From Streptomyces sp. TBY4 (GTDB taxonomy: Bacteria; Actinomycetota; Actinomycetes; Streptomycetales; Streptomycetaceae): a stretch of DNA of 64,000 nt. The stretch lies in the NCBI RefSeq assembly GCF_024213195.1, contig NZ_JANAVF010000001.1, positions 310,001 to 374,000 of the forward strand. Direction: 5' to 3'. The notes beneath the pieces are model-generated. The model saw only the letters and a program-made list of their open reading frames with translations, was not told the DNA's origin and ran no database searches. The position numbers and the translations under genes are program-made. Shown here piece by piece: positions 52,486-60,998 of this stretch (the first letter of the stretch is position 1; the number at the start of each line of letters is the position of its first letter).

Positions 52486-54552
52486 CTACGCCACCGGAAG
52501 CCGGTCCACCACGGGAAGCCGGTCCACCACGGGAAGCCGCTCCGCCACCGGAAGCCGCTCCGCCAGCACCGCCAGCCCCCGCCTCAGCCGGCGGAAGTAG
52601 GTGGCACGGCTGAGGTGCACCTCCCGGGCGGCCTGCGGATGGGTACGGGGCCGCCCGCTCAGGTAGTACGCGCGCAGGATGGCCCCCGCCTCGGCGTCGG
52701 CGGGGGCGTCGGCCAGCGCCAGTTCCAGTACGGCGTTGTCCAGCCAGTCGCGCAGGGCCTGCGCGCTGCCCAGCCCCGTGCGGCCCAGCAGCGGGCTGCG
52801 GGCCAGGGCCCGCGGGTCGCGGACACGCGCCAACGCCCAGGCAACGGCGTCCGAGGCCCCCACACCGGAGCCATCCGCCCCCGACGCACCCGCACCACCC
52901 CCACCCCCACCCGGCGCAAGCGTCCGCATCCAGGCCGAGAGCCCATCCGGGGTGAAGTCGTGGCTGTAGACCTCGGGCCGCCGCCCGCAGCGGTAGAAGT
53001 CGTCGCGGATGCCGCCGTGCGGGCGGAAGCTCAGCGCGCGCAGCAGCGTCTGGTAGTCGGGGCTGGCCGTCGACACCACCAGGTGTCCGGCGCGCACCGC
53101 CTGCCCCAGGATGTCCCGCAGGATCTGCGCGTGGGCGACCGGGTCCGCCGCGTACGCGGCTCCGAGGAACAGCCCGCCAGAGTCGCCGCGGGCGCCGTCC
53201 AGGAGGCCGGTGGCGTGCTGCTGGAGAAGGGGTTCGATACCGGCCTGCGTGCCCCGCGCGACGGGCAGCAGCGCGGCCAGCCCCACGGGCCGGCCGTCGC
53301 GGTCGCGGGCCAGCCGGAAGGCGGCGGGGCCGGCCGCGTCCAGCCACTGGCCGGTGATCCGCTCGCAGCGCCGTACGTCGAACCCCCCGCGCACCGCCCA
53401 TCCGCGCATCAGCCGGCCGATGTCCTCGGTCTCCCCTGTACGGGCGGGTCCGATCGCGGCGGAGTCCTCGGCGGGCGGGAACAGCGAGCCGCGCAGGGTC
53501 GGGTCGCCGGACAGGAACAGGCCCTGTTCCACCAGCCGGGCCCGCTCCCGCGGGTCGTGGCGTTCGGTCAGCAGGGCCCGCCGGTAGTCGGCGGCGCGGC
53601 CGCGGAGCCCTTCGTGGTGCTGCGGGCGCCGCCACTGGTAGGCGAGTTCGAACAGGGTGCGGAAGGGCTCGCGGACCGCCAGCCCGAGCCGTTCCCGGCG
53701 TACGAGGCTCAGCCCGGCCAGCGCCGAGAACAGTTCCGGGCCGCCGCTCAGCAGCCGCTCGTCCCCGGCCCGTACGGTCGCCAGCAGGCGCAGCGCGTGC
53801 CGCCAGCGCCCGCCCCCTCCGGCAGGGCCGGCCGCCGGGCGTTCGCGGTCCAGCCGGAGCAGCACCTCCTCGGTCATGGCGTCGGCGACGGCCCCGGGTG
53901 CGTCGGCCGGGGTGCCCGCGAGCAGCGTCCGGGCGGCCAGCTGGGCCAGCAGCGGGTTCCCGCCGGCCAGCCGGACCGCCAGAGCCACCGCCTCGGGGTC
54001 CTCCAGACCGTTCGCACGCACCTGGGTCTCGACGGCCGCCGCCCGCGCAGGTCCGAGGGTCAGGGTGGTCAGGGGCCGGTCCGTCCAGCCCGCGGCGGCC
54101 CGCAGGGGCCGCCGGCCGACCAGCAGCAGCGGCCTGACCGGTCCGGGCGTCCCGGCCAGGTGGTCCTCGAGGGCGGCGGCGACGGCCTCGGGATGCCCCG
54201 GACCGTCCACGCTGTCGACGAGCAGCGGCCCCGCACCGGGCCCGGCCGCCAGCGCGGCGCGGACGTGGGAGGCCGCCTGCCCGGCCCGTAGCCCGGCCAG
54301 GTCCACGGCATCCGCGACGGGCAGCCGCCGGGCCAGCCGGGACTTGCCGCTGCCGAGCGCCCCGCCGAGGTGAACGGGCGGCCCGGCCTCCAGGGCGGCC
54401 CGCAGCGCCGCGAGCTCCTCGCCCCTCTCCCCCGGTCTCTCCCCGGACCTCTCTCCGGGCCCCTCCCCGGGCCCCTCCCCAGGCCCCTCCCCGGACCTCT
54501 CCTCGGATCTCTCCACGCTCTTCCGACTCTCCACGTTCTCCCGGCCCTCCAC
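52486..54552 (-). CDS. Large AAA/STAND-like ATPase with C-terminal helix-turn-helix
   Basis: A protein of up to 688 residues. After a repetitive N-terminus (EGPGEGPGEGPGERSGERPG) comes a P-loop, GGALGSGKSRLARRL, with a Walker-B-like PLLVDSVDG, then NPLLAQLAARTLL as in STAND regulators. The middle region is not a known domain. The C-terminal 60 residues form an HTH (HPQAAREVHLSRATYFRRLR), followed by four 6-residue repeats (RLPVAE/RLPVVD). It is probably an ATP-dependent transcriptional regulator. The start is uncertain: GTG at 54552 has no site, and several in-frame GTGs follow in the repeat. Confidence 0.65.
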   Translation of the reverse strand: MEGRENVESRKSVERSEERSGEGPGEGPGEGPGERSGERPGERGEELAALRAALEAGPPVHLGGALGSGKSRLARRLPVADAVDLAGLRAGQAASHVRAALAAGPGAGPLLVDSVDGPGHPEAVAAALEDHLAGTPGPVRPLLLVGRRPLRAAAGWTDRPLTTLTLGPARAAAVETQVRANGLEDPEAVALAVRLAGGNPLLAQLAARTLLAGTPADAPGAVADAMTEEVLLRLDRERPAAGPAGGGGRWRHALRLLATVRAGDERLLSGGPELFSALAGLSLVRRERLGLAVREPFRTLFELAYQWRRPQHHEGLRGRAADYRRALLTERHDPRERARLVEQGLFLSGDPTLRGSLFPPAEDSAAIGPARTGETEDIGRLMRGWAVRGGFDVRRCERITGQWLDAAGPAAFRLARDRDGRPVGLAALLPVARGTQAGIEPLLQQHATGLLDGARGDSGGLFLGAAYAADPVAHAQILRDILGQAVRAGHLVVSTASPDYQTLLRALSFRPHGGIRDDFYRCGRRPEVYSHDFTPDGLSAWMRTLAPGGGGGGAGASGADGSGVGASDAVAWALARVRDPRALARSPLLGRTGLGSAQALRDWLDNAVLELALADAPADAEAGAILRAYYLSGRPRTHPQAAREVHLSRATYFRRLRRGLAVLAERLPVAERLPVVDRLPVVDRLPVA
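52494..52565. repeat. Four tandem 18-bp repeats at the 3' end of the ATPase/HTH gene
   Basis: Units such as CGGGAAGCCGGTCCACCA follow each other at 52494, 52512, 52530 and 52548 with one to three differences. They encode RLPVVD-type hexapeptides and end just before the stop, so copy number could vary without a frameshift. Confidence 0.75.
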
Positions 54553-54743
54553 GCTCGCCCGGGACGATACCGACCCGGCGTTCGACCTGGTCAGCAGCTA
54601 ACCGGCCGTTCGCTGGCCGGAGTTGAGACCACGGTGAGACTGTCCGGCCGCGCCGCGCGGCTACTGTCGAGCCGACCGCGGGCCCGGCGGCACCCTCCTT
54701 CCCGGTTCAACCAACCGAACCCCTCTTCCGAAAGGAGCCACGC

Positions 54744-55478
54744 GTGAAGCTGGCTCGATGGCTCTCCGCCGCTGCCGCCGCCGTGTTCACCGTCACGGCA
54801 CTCTTCGCCTCCCCGGCGGCCGCCTCCCCGGCCGCCGCCACGTCCACCTCGGCCGCAACCTCGGCCCCGACCGCCCCCAAGTACTTCACCGGCACCGGCT
54901 ACGGCCCGTACAACATCGCCGTCGACGGCGCCTGGAACAGCGCCTACGGCCAGGCCGTGGGCGAGGGCTACGAGACGTTCCGCTGCTCCAGGACCAACGG
55001 TCCACGGGCGATGCCGATCGGCGGCAACGGCTACTACCAGGTGCTCGTGGAGATCTACTGCAACCCGGCGCCGCCGGCCGGATCCGGGCAGATCGTCGGC
55101 GTGCATTCCGGCAAGTGCCTGGACGTCAAGGCCGCGGGCACCAAGGACGGCACCCCGATCCAGATCTACGACTGCAACGGCACGGACGCCCAGGCCTGGA
55201 AGCTGGAGAGCGACGGTACGGTCCGCGCGCTCGGCCGGTGCATGGACGTCCAGTTCGCCAAGACCGAGAACGGTGCGCTGATCGGGCTCAACTCCTGCCA
55301 CCAGGGCCTGAACCAGAAGTGGGAGGCGATCCCGGGCGGTCTGCTGCGCAGCGTCCACTCGGGCAAGTGTCTCGACGCACTGGGCTGGGCCACCGGCAAC
55401 GGCGCCCGTGTCGGCCTGTGGGACTGCAGCCCGACGCACACCAACCAGCAGTGGCGGGGCAGCGCGCTCGGCACCTGA
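54744..55478 (+). CDS. Secreted ricin-type beta-trefoil lectin
   Basis: A 244-residue exported protein. A signal peptide (KLARWLSAAAAAVFTVTALF, cleavage after a SPAAAS-like site) is followed by a 70-residue N-terminal domain with paired cysteines (TFRCSRTNG, VEIYCNPAPP) and a C-terminal ricin B/CBM13 beta-trefoil with repeated QxW units: VGVHSGKCLDVKAAG, DAQAWKLE, NQKWEAIP, NQQWRGSA. It should bind carbohydrate outside the cell. No catalytic domain. GTG at 54744 follows AAAGGAG. Confidence 0.88.
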   Translation: MKLARWLSAAAAAVFTVTALFASPAAASPAAATSTSAATSAPTAPKYFTGTGYGPYNIAVDGAWNSAYGQAVGEGYETFRCSRTNGPRAMPIGGNGYYQVLVEIYCNPAPPAGSGQIVGVHSGKCLDVKAAGTKDGTPIQIYDCNGTDAQAWKLESDGTVRALGRCMDVQFAKTENGALIGLNSCHQGLNQKWEAIPGGLLRSVHSGKCLDALGWATGNGARVGLWDCSPTHTNQQWRGSALGT

Positions 55479-55486
55479 TCCGGGCG

Positions 55487-55514
55487 GGGGCCGGGGGCTC
55501 CGGCCCCCGGCCCC
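55487..55514 (+). terminator. Hairpin terminator of the lectin gene
   Basis: GGGGCCGGGGGC pairs with GCCCCCGGCCCC around TCCG, just after the lectin stop. Confidence 0.6.
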
Positions 55515-55589
55515 GGCATGCGCTCCCGACTGGTTACTCACTGGTAGCCAAGCTCCCACCGGGTGCTGTACGTTCCCTCCCGTCACCGG

Positions 55590-55613
55590 AACGTCAACGT
55601 CAACGTCAACGTC
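55590..55613. repeat. Hexanucleotide tandem repeat AACGTC x4
   Basis: Four perfect AACGTC units followed by ATCGAC lie 24 bases before the dienelactone-hydrolase start, within its 5' untranslated or promoter region. Confidence 0.7.
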
Positions 55614-55636
55614 ATCGACGAGTGAGGCGGCCGTCC

Positions 55637-56464
55637 ATGGCGGACCACGATCTGTCGGGCTTCGAGCACGGCGCGTTCACCCACGAGGGCAGCACGCGTC
55701 CCGTCCTGCGCCGCGGCAGCGGGCCCGCGGTGATCGTGATGGCGGAGATTCCCGGGATCACCCCGAAGGTGCTGGAGTTCGCCGAGCGGGTGGCCGCGCT
55801 GGGCTGCACCGCCGTGCTCCCGGTGCTGTTCGGCACGCCCGGCCACGACCCCCACCCCACGGCCCACGGCCTGGCGCGGGGTGCGCTGTACACCGCATCC
55901 AGCCTGTGGAACGTATGCGTGAGCCGGGAGTTCAGCATCCTGGCCACCGGCCGGAGCTCGCCCGTCGTGAACTGGCTGCGCGCGCTGTCCGCGTACGAGC
56001 ACCAGCGCTGCGGCGGCCCGGGGGTGGGCGCCGTCGGCATGTGCCTGACCGGCGGCTTCGCCCTCGCCATGGCCGTCGACGAGCACCTCCTCGTGCCCGT
56101 CCTGTCGCAGCCGTCCCTCCCCCTGGGGATCACCGCCCGCCGGCGCGACGGCATCGACATCTCCCCGGAGGACCTCGCCACCGTCCGGGGACGCTGCGAG
56201 CGCGAGGGCCTGCAGGTGGTGGGGCTGCGCTTCAGGAGCGACCGGCTCACGCCCGGCGCCCGTTTCGCGTTCCTGCGCCGCGAGCTCGGTGACGCCTTCG
56301 TCGCCGTCGAGCTGGAGGACGAGGACGCCAACCCCGAAGCCGTGCTGCCGCCGCACTCCGTCCTCACCGAGCATCTCGTCGACCGGCCCGGTGAGGCCAC
56401 CCGAGCGGCGCTGGACCAGGTGCTCGACCTCCTGCGGACCCGCCTGCTCCCGGGCCCGGCCTAG
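55637..56464 (+). CDS. Dienelactone hydrolase family protein
   Basis: A 275-residue alpha/beta-hydrolase of the DLH type. The nucleophile is cysteine, in GVGAVGMCLTGGFALAMA, which distinguishes the family from serine hydrolases. AVIVMAEIPGITPKVLEFAE and the C-terminal ERL-like segment fit. DLHs open lactone rings in chloroaromatic catabolism, though many homologues have other ester substrates. ATG at 55637 has a weak GGCGG upstream. It is monocistronic, with a hexanucleotide repeat just before. Confidence 0.85.
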   Translation: MADHDLSGFEHGAFTHEGSTRPVLRRGSGPAVIVMAEIPGITPKVLEFAERVAALGCTAVLPVLFGTPGHDPHPTAHGLARGALYTASSLWNVCVSREFSILATGRSSPVVNWLRALSAYEHQRCGGPGVGAVGMCLTGGFALAMAVDEHLLVPVLSQPSLPLGITARRRDGIDISPEDLATVRGRCEREGLQVVGLRFRSDRLTPGARFAFLRRELGDAFVAVELEDEDANPEAVLPPHSVLTEHLVDRPGEATRAALDQVLDLLRTRLLPGPA

Positions 56465-56479
56465 ACCTGTCCCTGCCCC

Positions 56480-57325
56480 CTACTCCTCCCCCACCCCGGC
56501 CAGCACCCGCTCGAAGGCCTCCCGCGTCTCAGGCTTGCGGTCCAGCACCCCGAACACCACCCGCTCGAACACACCGGCGAACGGTCCCGCCAGCAGGCCG
56601 CGGAAGGCCTCCGCCACCTGGGCGGGTTCGTTCTGGAAGACCCCGCACCCCCAGGCCCCCAGCACCAGCCCCCGGTACCCGTGCAGCGCCGCCACCTCCA
56701 GGACCAGCCGGGCGCGGCGCTCGAGGGCGCCGGGGATCTCGGGCACCCGGTCCGGCTCCTGGCGGCGGATGGTGCCCGCATTCGGGGCCGGAGAGGTGAG
56801 GAATCCCGCCCGGAAGGGGGTGTCCAGCAGCTCGCCCCGGTCGTCGCGGAAGACGGGGACCCCGGGCGAGTGAATCACCCGGTCGGTGTAGAAGGTGCTG
56901 ACCTCGGCGCGGTGGACCGCGTAGTACTCCGGGGCCTCCAGGAGGGTCTCGTACAGCGCCGATGCGCGGCAGAGGGCCTCCTCCTGGGCCTTGGCCCCGC
57001 GTACGTAGCCGCCCCCGGGATTCCGGGCCGAAGCGAAGTTCAGGACGGCCACCGAAACGGTCCCGGAGTCCTCCGGATACTCCCCGGCGAGCCTGCGGGC
57101 GGCGACCGTGCTGCTCTCGCCGGTGACCTCGACGACGGTCCGGCGGGCGTCCCGCGCGTCCGGCTCGCCTGGAATCACCCGCTTTGGCCCATATATCCTG
57201 GTTCCTGCCTTGGCCTCCGCCACGGCGGCGGCGAGCGACACCCGCCGTCCCGCCCGCGTCCGGTAACCGCCGGCCGCCACGATGTCCGCATTCTCCCGCG
57301 CGATCTCGCGCAATCTGCCGCTCAT
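56480..57325 (-). CDS. Microbial poly(ADP-ribose) glycohydrolase-like protein (TIGR02452/DUF2263)
   Basis: A 281-residue macrodomain-type protein. The PARG signature GGG-X-QEE is complete in NPGGGYVRGAKAQEEALCR, and LVLGAWGCGVFQNEP and FRAGFLTSPAPNAG are other family blocks. Bacterial members cleave poly- or mono-ADP-ribose from proteins or nucleic acids. The N-terminal RLREIARENADIVAAGGY is typical. ATG at 57325. It diverges from egtA, sharing a 72-base intergenic region. Confidence 0.85.
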   Translation of the reverse strand: MSGRLREIARENADIVAAGGYRTRAGRRVSLAAAVAEAKAGTRIYGPKRVIPGEPDARDARRTVVEVTGESSTVAARRLAGEYPEDSGTVSVAVLNFASARNPGGGYVRGAKAQEEALCRASALYETLLEAPEYYAVHRAEVSTFYTDRVIHSPGVPVFRDDRGELLDTPFRAGFLTSPAPNAGTIRRQEPDRVPEIPGALERRARLVLEVAALHGYRGLVLGAWGCGVFQNEPAQVAEAFRGLLAGPFAGVFERVVFGVLDRKPETREAFERVLAGVGEE

Positions 57326-57397
57326 ACGGCGATCCTCGGCGCTCCGGCAGGGCGCCCGCAAAGGATTTGTGCCCCAAGGGACGGGTAGGCACGGGTG

Positions 57398-58795
57398 ATG
57401 TCACAGCCGATGTCACAGTCGACGACACGAGACGAGGGCCCCGTCGTGCCCATGGACTCACTCACCCCACTGACCGAAGCCACAGCCGAAGAGTTGATAC
57501 ACGGCATCTGCTTCAAGACCGGCCCGCCCCGCCTGCTGGGCGCGGAGCTCGAATGGCTGGTGTTCGACGCCGAACGACCCGGCCGGCCCGTTCCCCAGGA
57601 CCGCCTGGCCGCCGCGCACGACGCGGCCCGCGCCCTGCCCCTCGGTTCCCGCGTCACCGTCGAGCCCGGCGGTCAGCTGGAGCTCAGCTCGGCCCCCGCC
57701 ACCTCCCTCACCGGCTGCATCGACGGACTCCAGTCCGATCTGGCCGCCGTCCGGGAGGCCCTGCGCCCCCAGGGGCTGGAGCTGCGCGGACTCGGCCAGG
57801 ACCCGCGGCGGCCGCTGCGGCGGATGCTGGCCAGCCCGCGGTACGAGGCCATGGAGACCTACTTCGACCGCACCGGCCCGGCCGGGCGGGCCATGATGCG
57901 CGCCTCGGCCTCCGTGCAGGTCTGCGTGGACGCCGGTCACGAGGAGCCCGGCCCGCTGGGTCACGGCAGGCGCTGGCGCCTCGCCCACCTCCTCGGTGCG
58001 GTGCTGGTCGCCGCCTTCGCCAACTCCCCCGCGCACGAAGGACCGTACGCCGGCTGGCGGTGTGCCCGCCAAGGGGTCTGGAGCGACCTCGACACCCGGC
58101 GCTCGCTCGCCCCGCCGCTGGAGGCGGAGCCGCGCGGCGCGTGGACCCGGCAGGCGCTGGACACCGAGGTGATGTGCGTGCGGGCGCCCGAGGAGGGCGC
58201 ACCGTGGGTGGTGCCGCGCGGGCTGACCTTCCGCGACTGGGTGCGCTCCGGCGGCGGACACCGGCCGCCGACCGCCGCCGACCTCGACTACCACCTGACC
58301 ACGCTCTTCCCGCCGGTACGGCCCCGGGGCCACCTGGAGCTGCGGATGATCGACGCACAGCCGGGCGAGGACGGCTGGCTGGTCCCGGTGGCCGTCGTGC
58401 ACGCGCTGTTCGACGACCCGGAGGCCGCGGAGACCGCCTACCGGGTGGCGAAGGGACTGGCCGACTCCTACGGCGCCCGGCCCGCGCCGCGCAATCCGCT
58501 CTGGCGGTCCGCCGCCCGTGACGCCCTGTCCGACCCGGAGCTGCGGTCCGCGGCCCGCACCTGCTTCCGGGCCGCGCTCTCGGCGCTGCCCCGGCTGGGA
58601 GCCGGCGGCCAGGTCGTCGACACCGTCGGCGAGTTCACCGAGCGCTACGTGTCCCGCGGCCGCTGTCCGGCCGACGACCGGACCGGACCGCAGCACCCGC
58701 AGGCACCGGAACACGGGCACCCACAGGCCCGCCCGTCGGTGCGTCCGCACCCGCGAACCCGACCGCAGCCGGCCGGCGAGGAGGCCCGCTCATGA
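57398..58795 (+). CDS. egtA: Ergothioneine biosynthesis glutamate-cysteine ligase EgtA
   Basis: A 465-residue GCS2-type ligase making gamma-glutamylcysteine from glutamate, cysteine and ATP. GAELEWLVFDAERPGRP, TVEPGGQLELSS and MMRASASVQVCVDAG are the substrate and metal-binding blocks; HLELRMIDAQ completes the site. The last 50 residues are a histidine/proline-rich tail absent from most homologues. ATG at 57398 (or the GTG just before) follows GGGACGGG. First gene of egtABCD; its stop overlaps egtB (ATGA). Confidence 0.9.
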   Translation: MSQPMSQSTTRDEGPVVPMDSLTPLTEATAEELIHGICFKTGPPRLLGAELEWLVFDAERPGRPVPQDRLAAAHDAARALPLGSRVTVEPGGQLELSSAPATSLTGCIDGLQSDLAAVREALRPQGLELRGLGQDPRRPLRRMLASPRYEAMETYFDRTGPAGRAMMRASASVQVCVDAGHEEPGPLGHGRRWRLAHLLGAVLVAAFANSPAHEGPYAGWRCARQGVWSDLDTRRSLAPPLEAEPRGAWTRQALDTEVMCVRAPEEGAPWVVPRGLTFRDWVRSGGGHRPPTAADLDYHLTTLFPPVRPRGHLELRMIDAQPGEDGWLVPVAVVHALFDDPEAAETAYRVAKGLADSYGARPAPRNPLWRSAARDALSDPELRSAARTCFRAALSALPRLGAGGQVVDTVGEFTERYVSRGRCPADDRTGPQHPQAPEHGHPQARPSVRPHPRTRPQPAGEEARS

Positions 58796-60150
58796 CCGCC
58801 GAACCGGAGCTCCTGCGCGAGCGGGCCGCCGCCGCCCTGACCGCGGCGCGCGTCCGCACGGCCGGACTCACCGACGCCGTCAGCGAGGCGGAACTGACCG
58901 CCCAGCACTCCCCCTTGATGTCCCCGCTGGTCTGGGACCTCGCGCACATCGGGAACATGGAGGAGCTCTGGCTGCTGCGGAACGTCGCGGGCCGCGAGTC
59001 CATGCACCCCGAGATGGACCCGCTCTACGATGCGTTCGAGCATCCCCGTGCGGAGCGCCCGAAGTTGCCCCTGCTGAGCCCCGACGAGGCCCGTCGGTAC
59101 GCCGCCGAGGTGCGCGGCCGGGTCTTCGACCTCCTCGACCGCACCCCCCTGGAGGGAACGGCCCTGCTGGACGGCGGCTACGCCTTCGGGATGATCGCCC
59201 AGCACGAACAGCAGCACGACGAGACGATGCTGATCACCCATCAACTGCGGCAGGGCGCTCCGGTGCTCGCGGCGCCCGACCCGGATCCCCCGCAGGGACC
59301 GCCGCCGGCGGCGGCCGAAGTGCTCGTACCCGCGGGCCCGTTCACGATGGGCACCTCAGCCGAGCCCTGGTCCCTGGACAACGAGCGGCCCGCGCACGTG
59401 CGCGAGGTCGAGGCGTTCTGGATCGACACCGTCCCGGTGACCAACGCCGCGTACCAGGAGTTCATCGCGGACGGCGGCTACCGCGAGGAGCGGTGGTGGG
59501 AGGCGCCCGGCTGGGCGGAGATCCGCCGGCACGGGATCGAGGCCCCGCTGTTCTGGCACCGCGAGGGCGGCGGCTGGCTGCGCCGCCGCTTCGGGGTCAC
59601 GGAGCCGGTGCCGGGGGACGAGCCGGTGCTGCACGTGAGCTGGTACGAGGCCGACGCGTACGCCCGCTGGGCGGGGCGGCGGCTGCCGACCGAGGCGGAG
59701 TGGGAGAAGGCGGCCCGCCACGATCCGGCGGCCGGGCGTTCCACCCGCTACCCGTGGGGCGACGCGGACCCCACTCCCGCGCACGCCAACCTCGGCCAGC
59801 GCCACCTGCGGCCGGCCGCGGCGGGCTCCTATCCGGCCGGGGCCTCCCCGCTCGGGGTGCGCCAGCTCATCGGCGACGTGTGGGAGTGGACGGCTTCGGA
59901 CTTCCTCCCCTACCCCGGTTTCCGGGCGTTCCCCTACCGCGAGTACTCGGAGGTGTTCTTCGGCCCGGAGCACAAGGTGCTGCGCGGCGGCTCCTTCGCC
60001 GTGGACCCCGTGGCCTGCCGGGGCACCTTCCGCAACTGGGACCTGCCGGTGCGCCGGCAGATCTTCTCCGGGTTCCGGACCGCGCGCGGCGCCGCCCCCG
60101 CGGGCTCCACAGGTTCCGCAGGCCCCGCGGGCTCCGCCGGGCAGGCCTGA
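58792..60150 (+). CDS. egtB: Iron-dependent sulfoxide synthase EgtB
   Basis: A 452-residue enzyme joining gamma-glutamylcysteine (or cysteine) to hercynine with O2. The iron is held by His52 (DLAHIGN) of the DinB domain and His138/His142 in AQHEQQHDE. The C-terminal formylglycine-synthase-like domain contains RRLPTEAEWEKAARHD and LRGGSFAVDP. A proline/alanine tail follows. ATGA overlap with egtA and a one-base overlap with egtC show translational coupling. Confidence 0.93.
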   Translation: MTAEPELLRERAAAALTAARVRTAGLTDAVSEAELTAQHSPLMSPLVWDLAHIGNMEELWLLRNVAGRESMHPEMDPLYDAFEHPRAERPKLPLLSPDEARRYAAEVRGRVFDLLDRTPLEGTALLDGGYAFGMIAQHEQQHDETMLITHQLRQGAPVLAAPDPDPPQGPPPAAAEVLVPAGPFTMGTSAEPWSLDNERPAHVREVEAFWIDTVPVTNAAYQEFIADGGYREERWWEAPGWAEIRRHGIEAPLFWHREGGGWLRRRFGVTEPVPGDEPVLHVSWYEADAYARWAGRRLPTEAEWEKAARHDPAAGRSTRYPWGDADPTPAHANLGQRHLRPAAAGSYPAGASPLGVRQLIGDVWEWTASDFLPYPGFRAFPYREYSEVFFGPEHKVLRGGSFAVDPVACRGTFRNWDLPVRRQIFSGFRTARGAAPAGSTGSAGPAGSAGQA

Positions 60151-60998
60151 TGTGCCGTCATCTCGCCTACCTCGGGGCCCCCGTGAGCCTCGGCCGGGTC
60201 CTGAGCGACCCCGAGCACTCGCTGGTCCGGCAGTCGTGGGAGCCGCGCCGCCAGCGCCACGGCACGGTCAACGCCGACGGCTTCGGCGTCGGCTGGTACG
60301 CGGAGGGGGACCCGGTGCCCGCCCGCTACCGCCGGGCCGGGCCGATCTGGGGCGACCTGACCTTCAGCGACCTCGCCCGGGTGGTCCGCAGCGGGGCCGT
60401 GCTGGCCGCCGTACGGGACGCCACGCGGCCCGGGGCGGACGGGGAGGCGGCGGCCGCGCCCTTCGCGGAGGGGCGGTGGCTGTTCAGCCACAACGGCATG
60501 CTGCGGGACTGGCCGGACTCCGTGGCCCCGGTCGCCGCCGGGCTGCCGCCACAGGAACTGCTGTCGCTGGCCGCCCGTACGGACTCGGCGCTGATCTGGG
60601 CGCTGGTCCTGCACCGGCTCCGATCGGACCCGGGCCCGGAGCCGGACCTCGGCGCGGCGCTGGCCGGCGCGGTGGGGGAGCTGGCCGGGGCCTCACCCGG
60701 ATCCCGGCTGAACCTGCTGCTGACCGACGGCCGGGCCGTCGCGGCGACGGCCTGGGGGGATTCCCTGTGGTACCTGGCCGACGCGGCGGCGCGGCGCACG
60801 GTGGTCGCCTCGGAGCCCTACGACGACGACCCGCGCTGGTGCGAGGTACCCGACCGGACCCTGCTGACCGCCACCCGCACCCAGGTCGACCTCACGCCGC
60901 TGAAGGCGACCCCGGCCGGGCCACCGCCCGCACCGGAGAACGCACCGCATGCACCGCACGCACGGCCCGCACCGCACCAAGGAGACGAAGGCCAGTGA
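60150..60998 (+). CDS. egtC: Gamma-glutamyl hercynylcysteine sulfoxide hydrolase EgtC
   Basis: A 282-residue class II glutamine amidotransferase-like hydrolase. After Met removal the nucleophile is Cys2 (MCRHLAYLGAPVSLG); NADGFGVGWYAEGD and FSHNGMLRDWP are the substrate blocks. It removes the glutamate from the EgtB product. ATG at 60150 overlaps the egtB TGA by one base (TGATG), and its stop overlaps the egtD GTG. A short alanine/histidine/proline tail ends the protein. Confidence 0.92.
   Translation: MCRHLAYLGAPVSLGRVLSDPEHSLVRQSWEPRRQRHGTVNADGFGVGWYAEGDPVPARYRRAGPIWGDLTFSDLARVVRSGAVLAAVRDATRPGADGEAAAAPFAEGRWLFSHNGMLRDWPDSVAPVAAGLPPQELLSLAARTDSALIWALVLHRLRSDPGPEPDLGAALAGAVGELAGASPGSRLNLLLTDGRAVAATAWGDSLWYLADAAARRTVVASEPYDDDPRWCEVPDRTLLTATRTQVDLTPLKATPAGPPPAPENAPHAPHARPAPHQGDEGQ

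Noticed and set aside
52494..52565. Four 18-bp tandem repeats considered as a CRISPR array
   Set aside because: There are no spacers; the units are contiguous, in frame and encode repeats within a protein.
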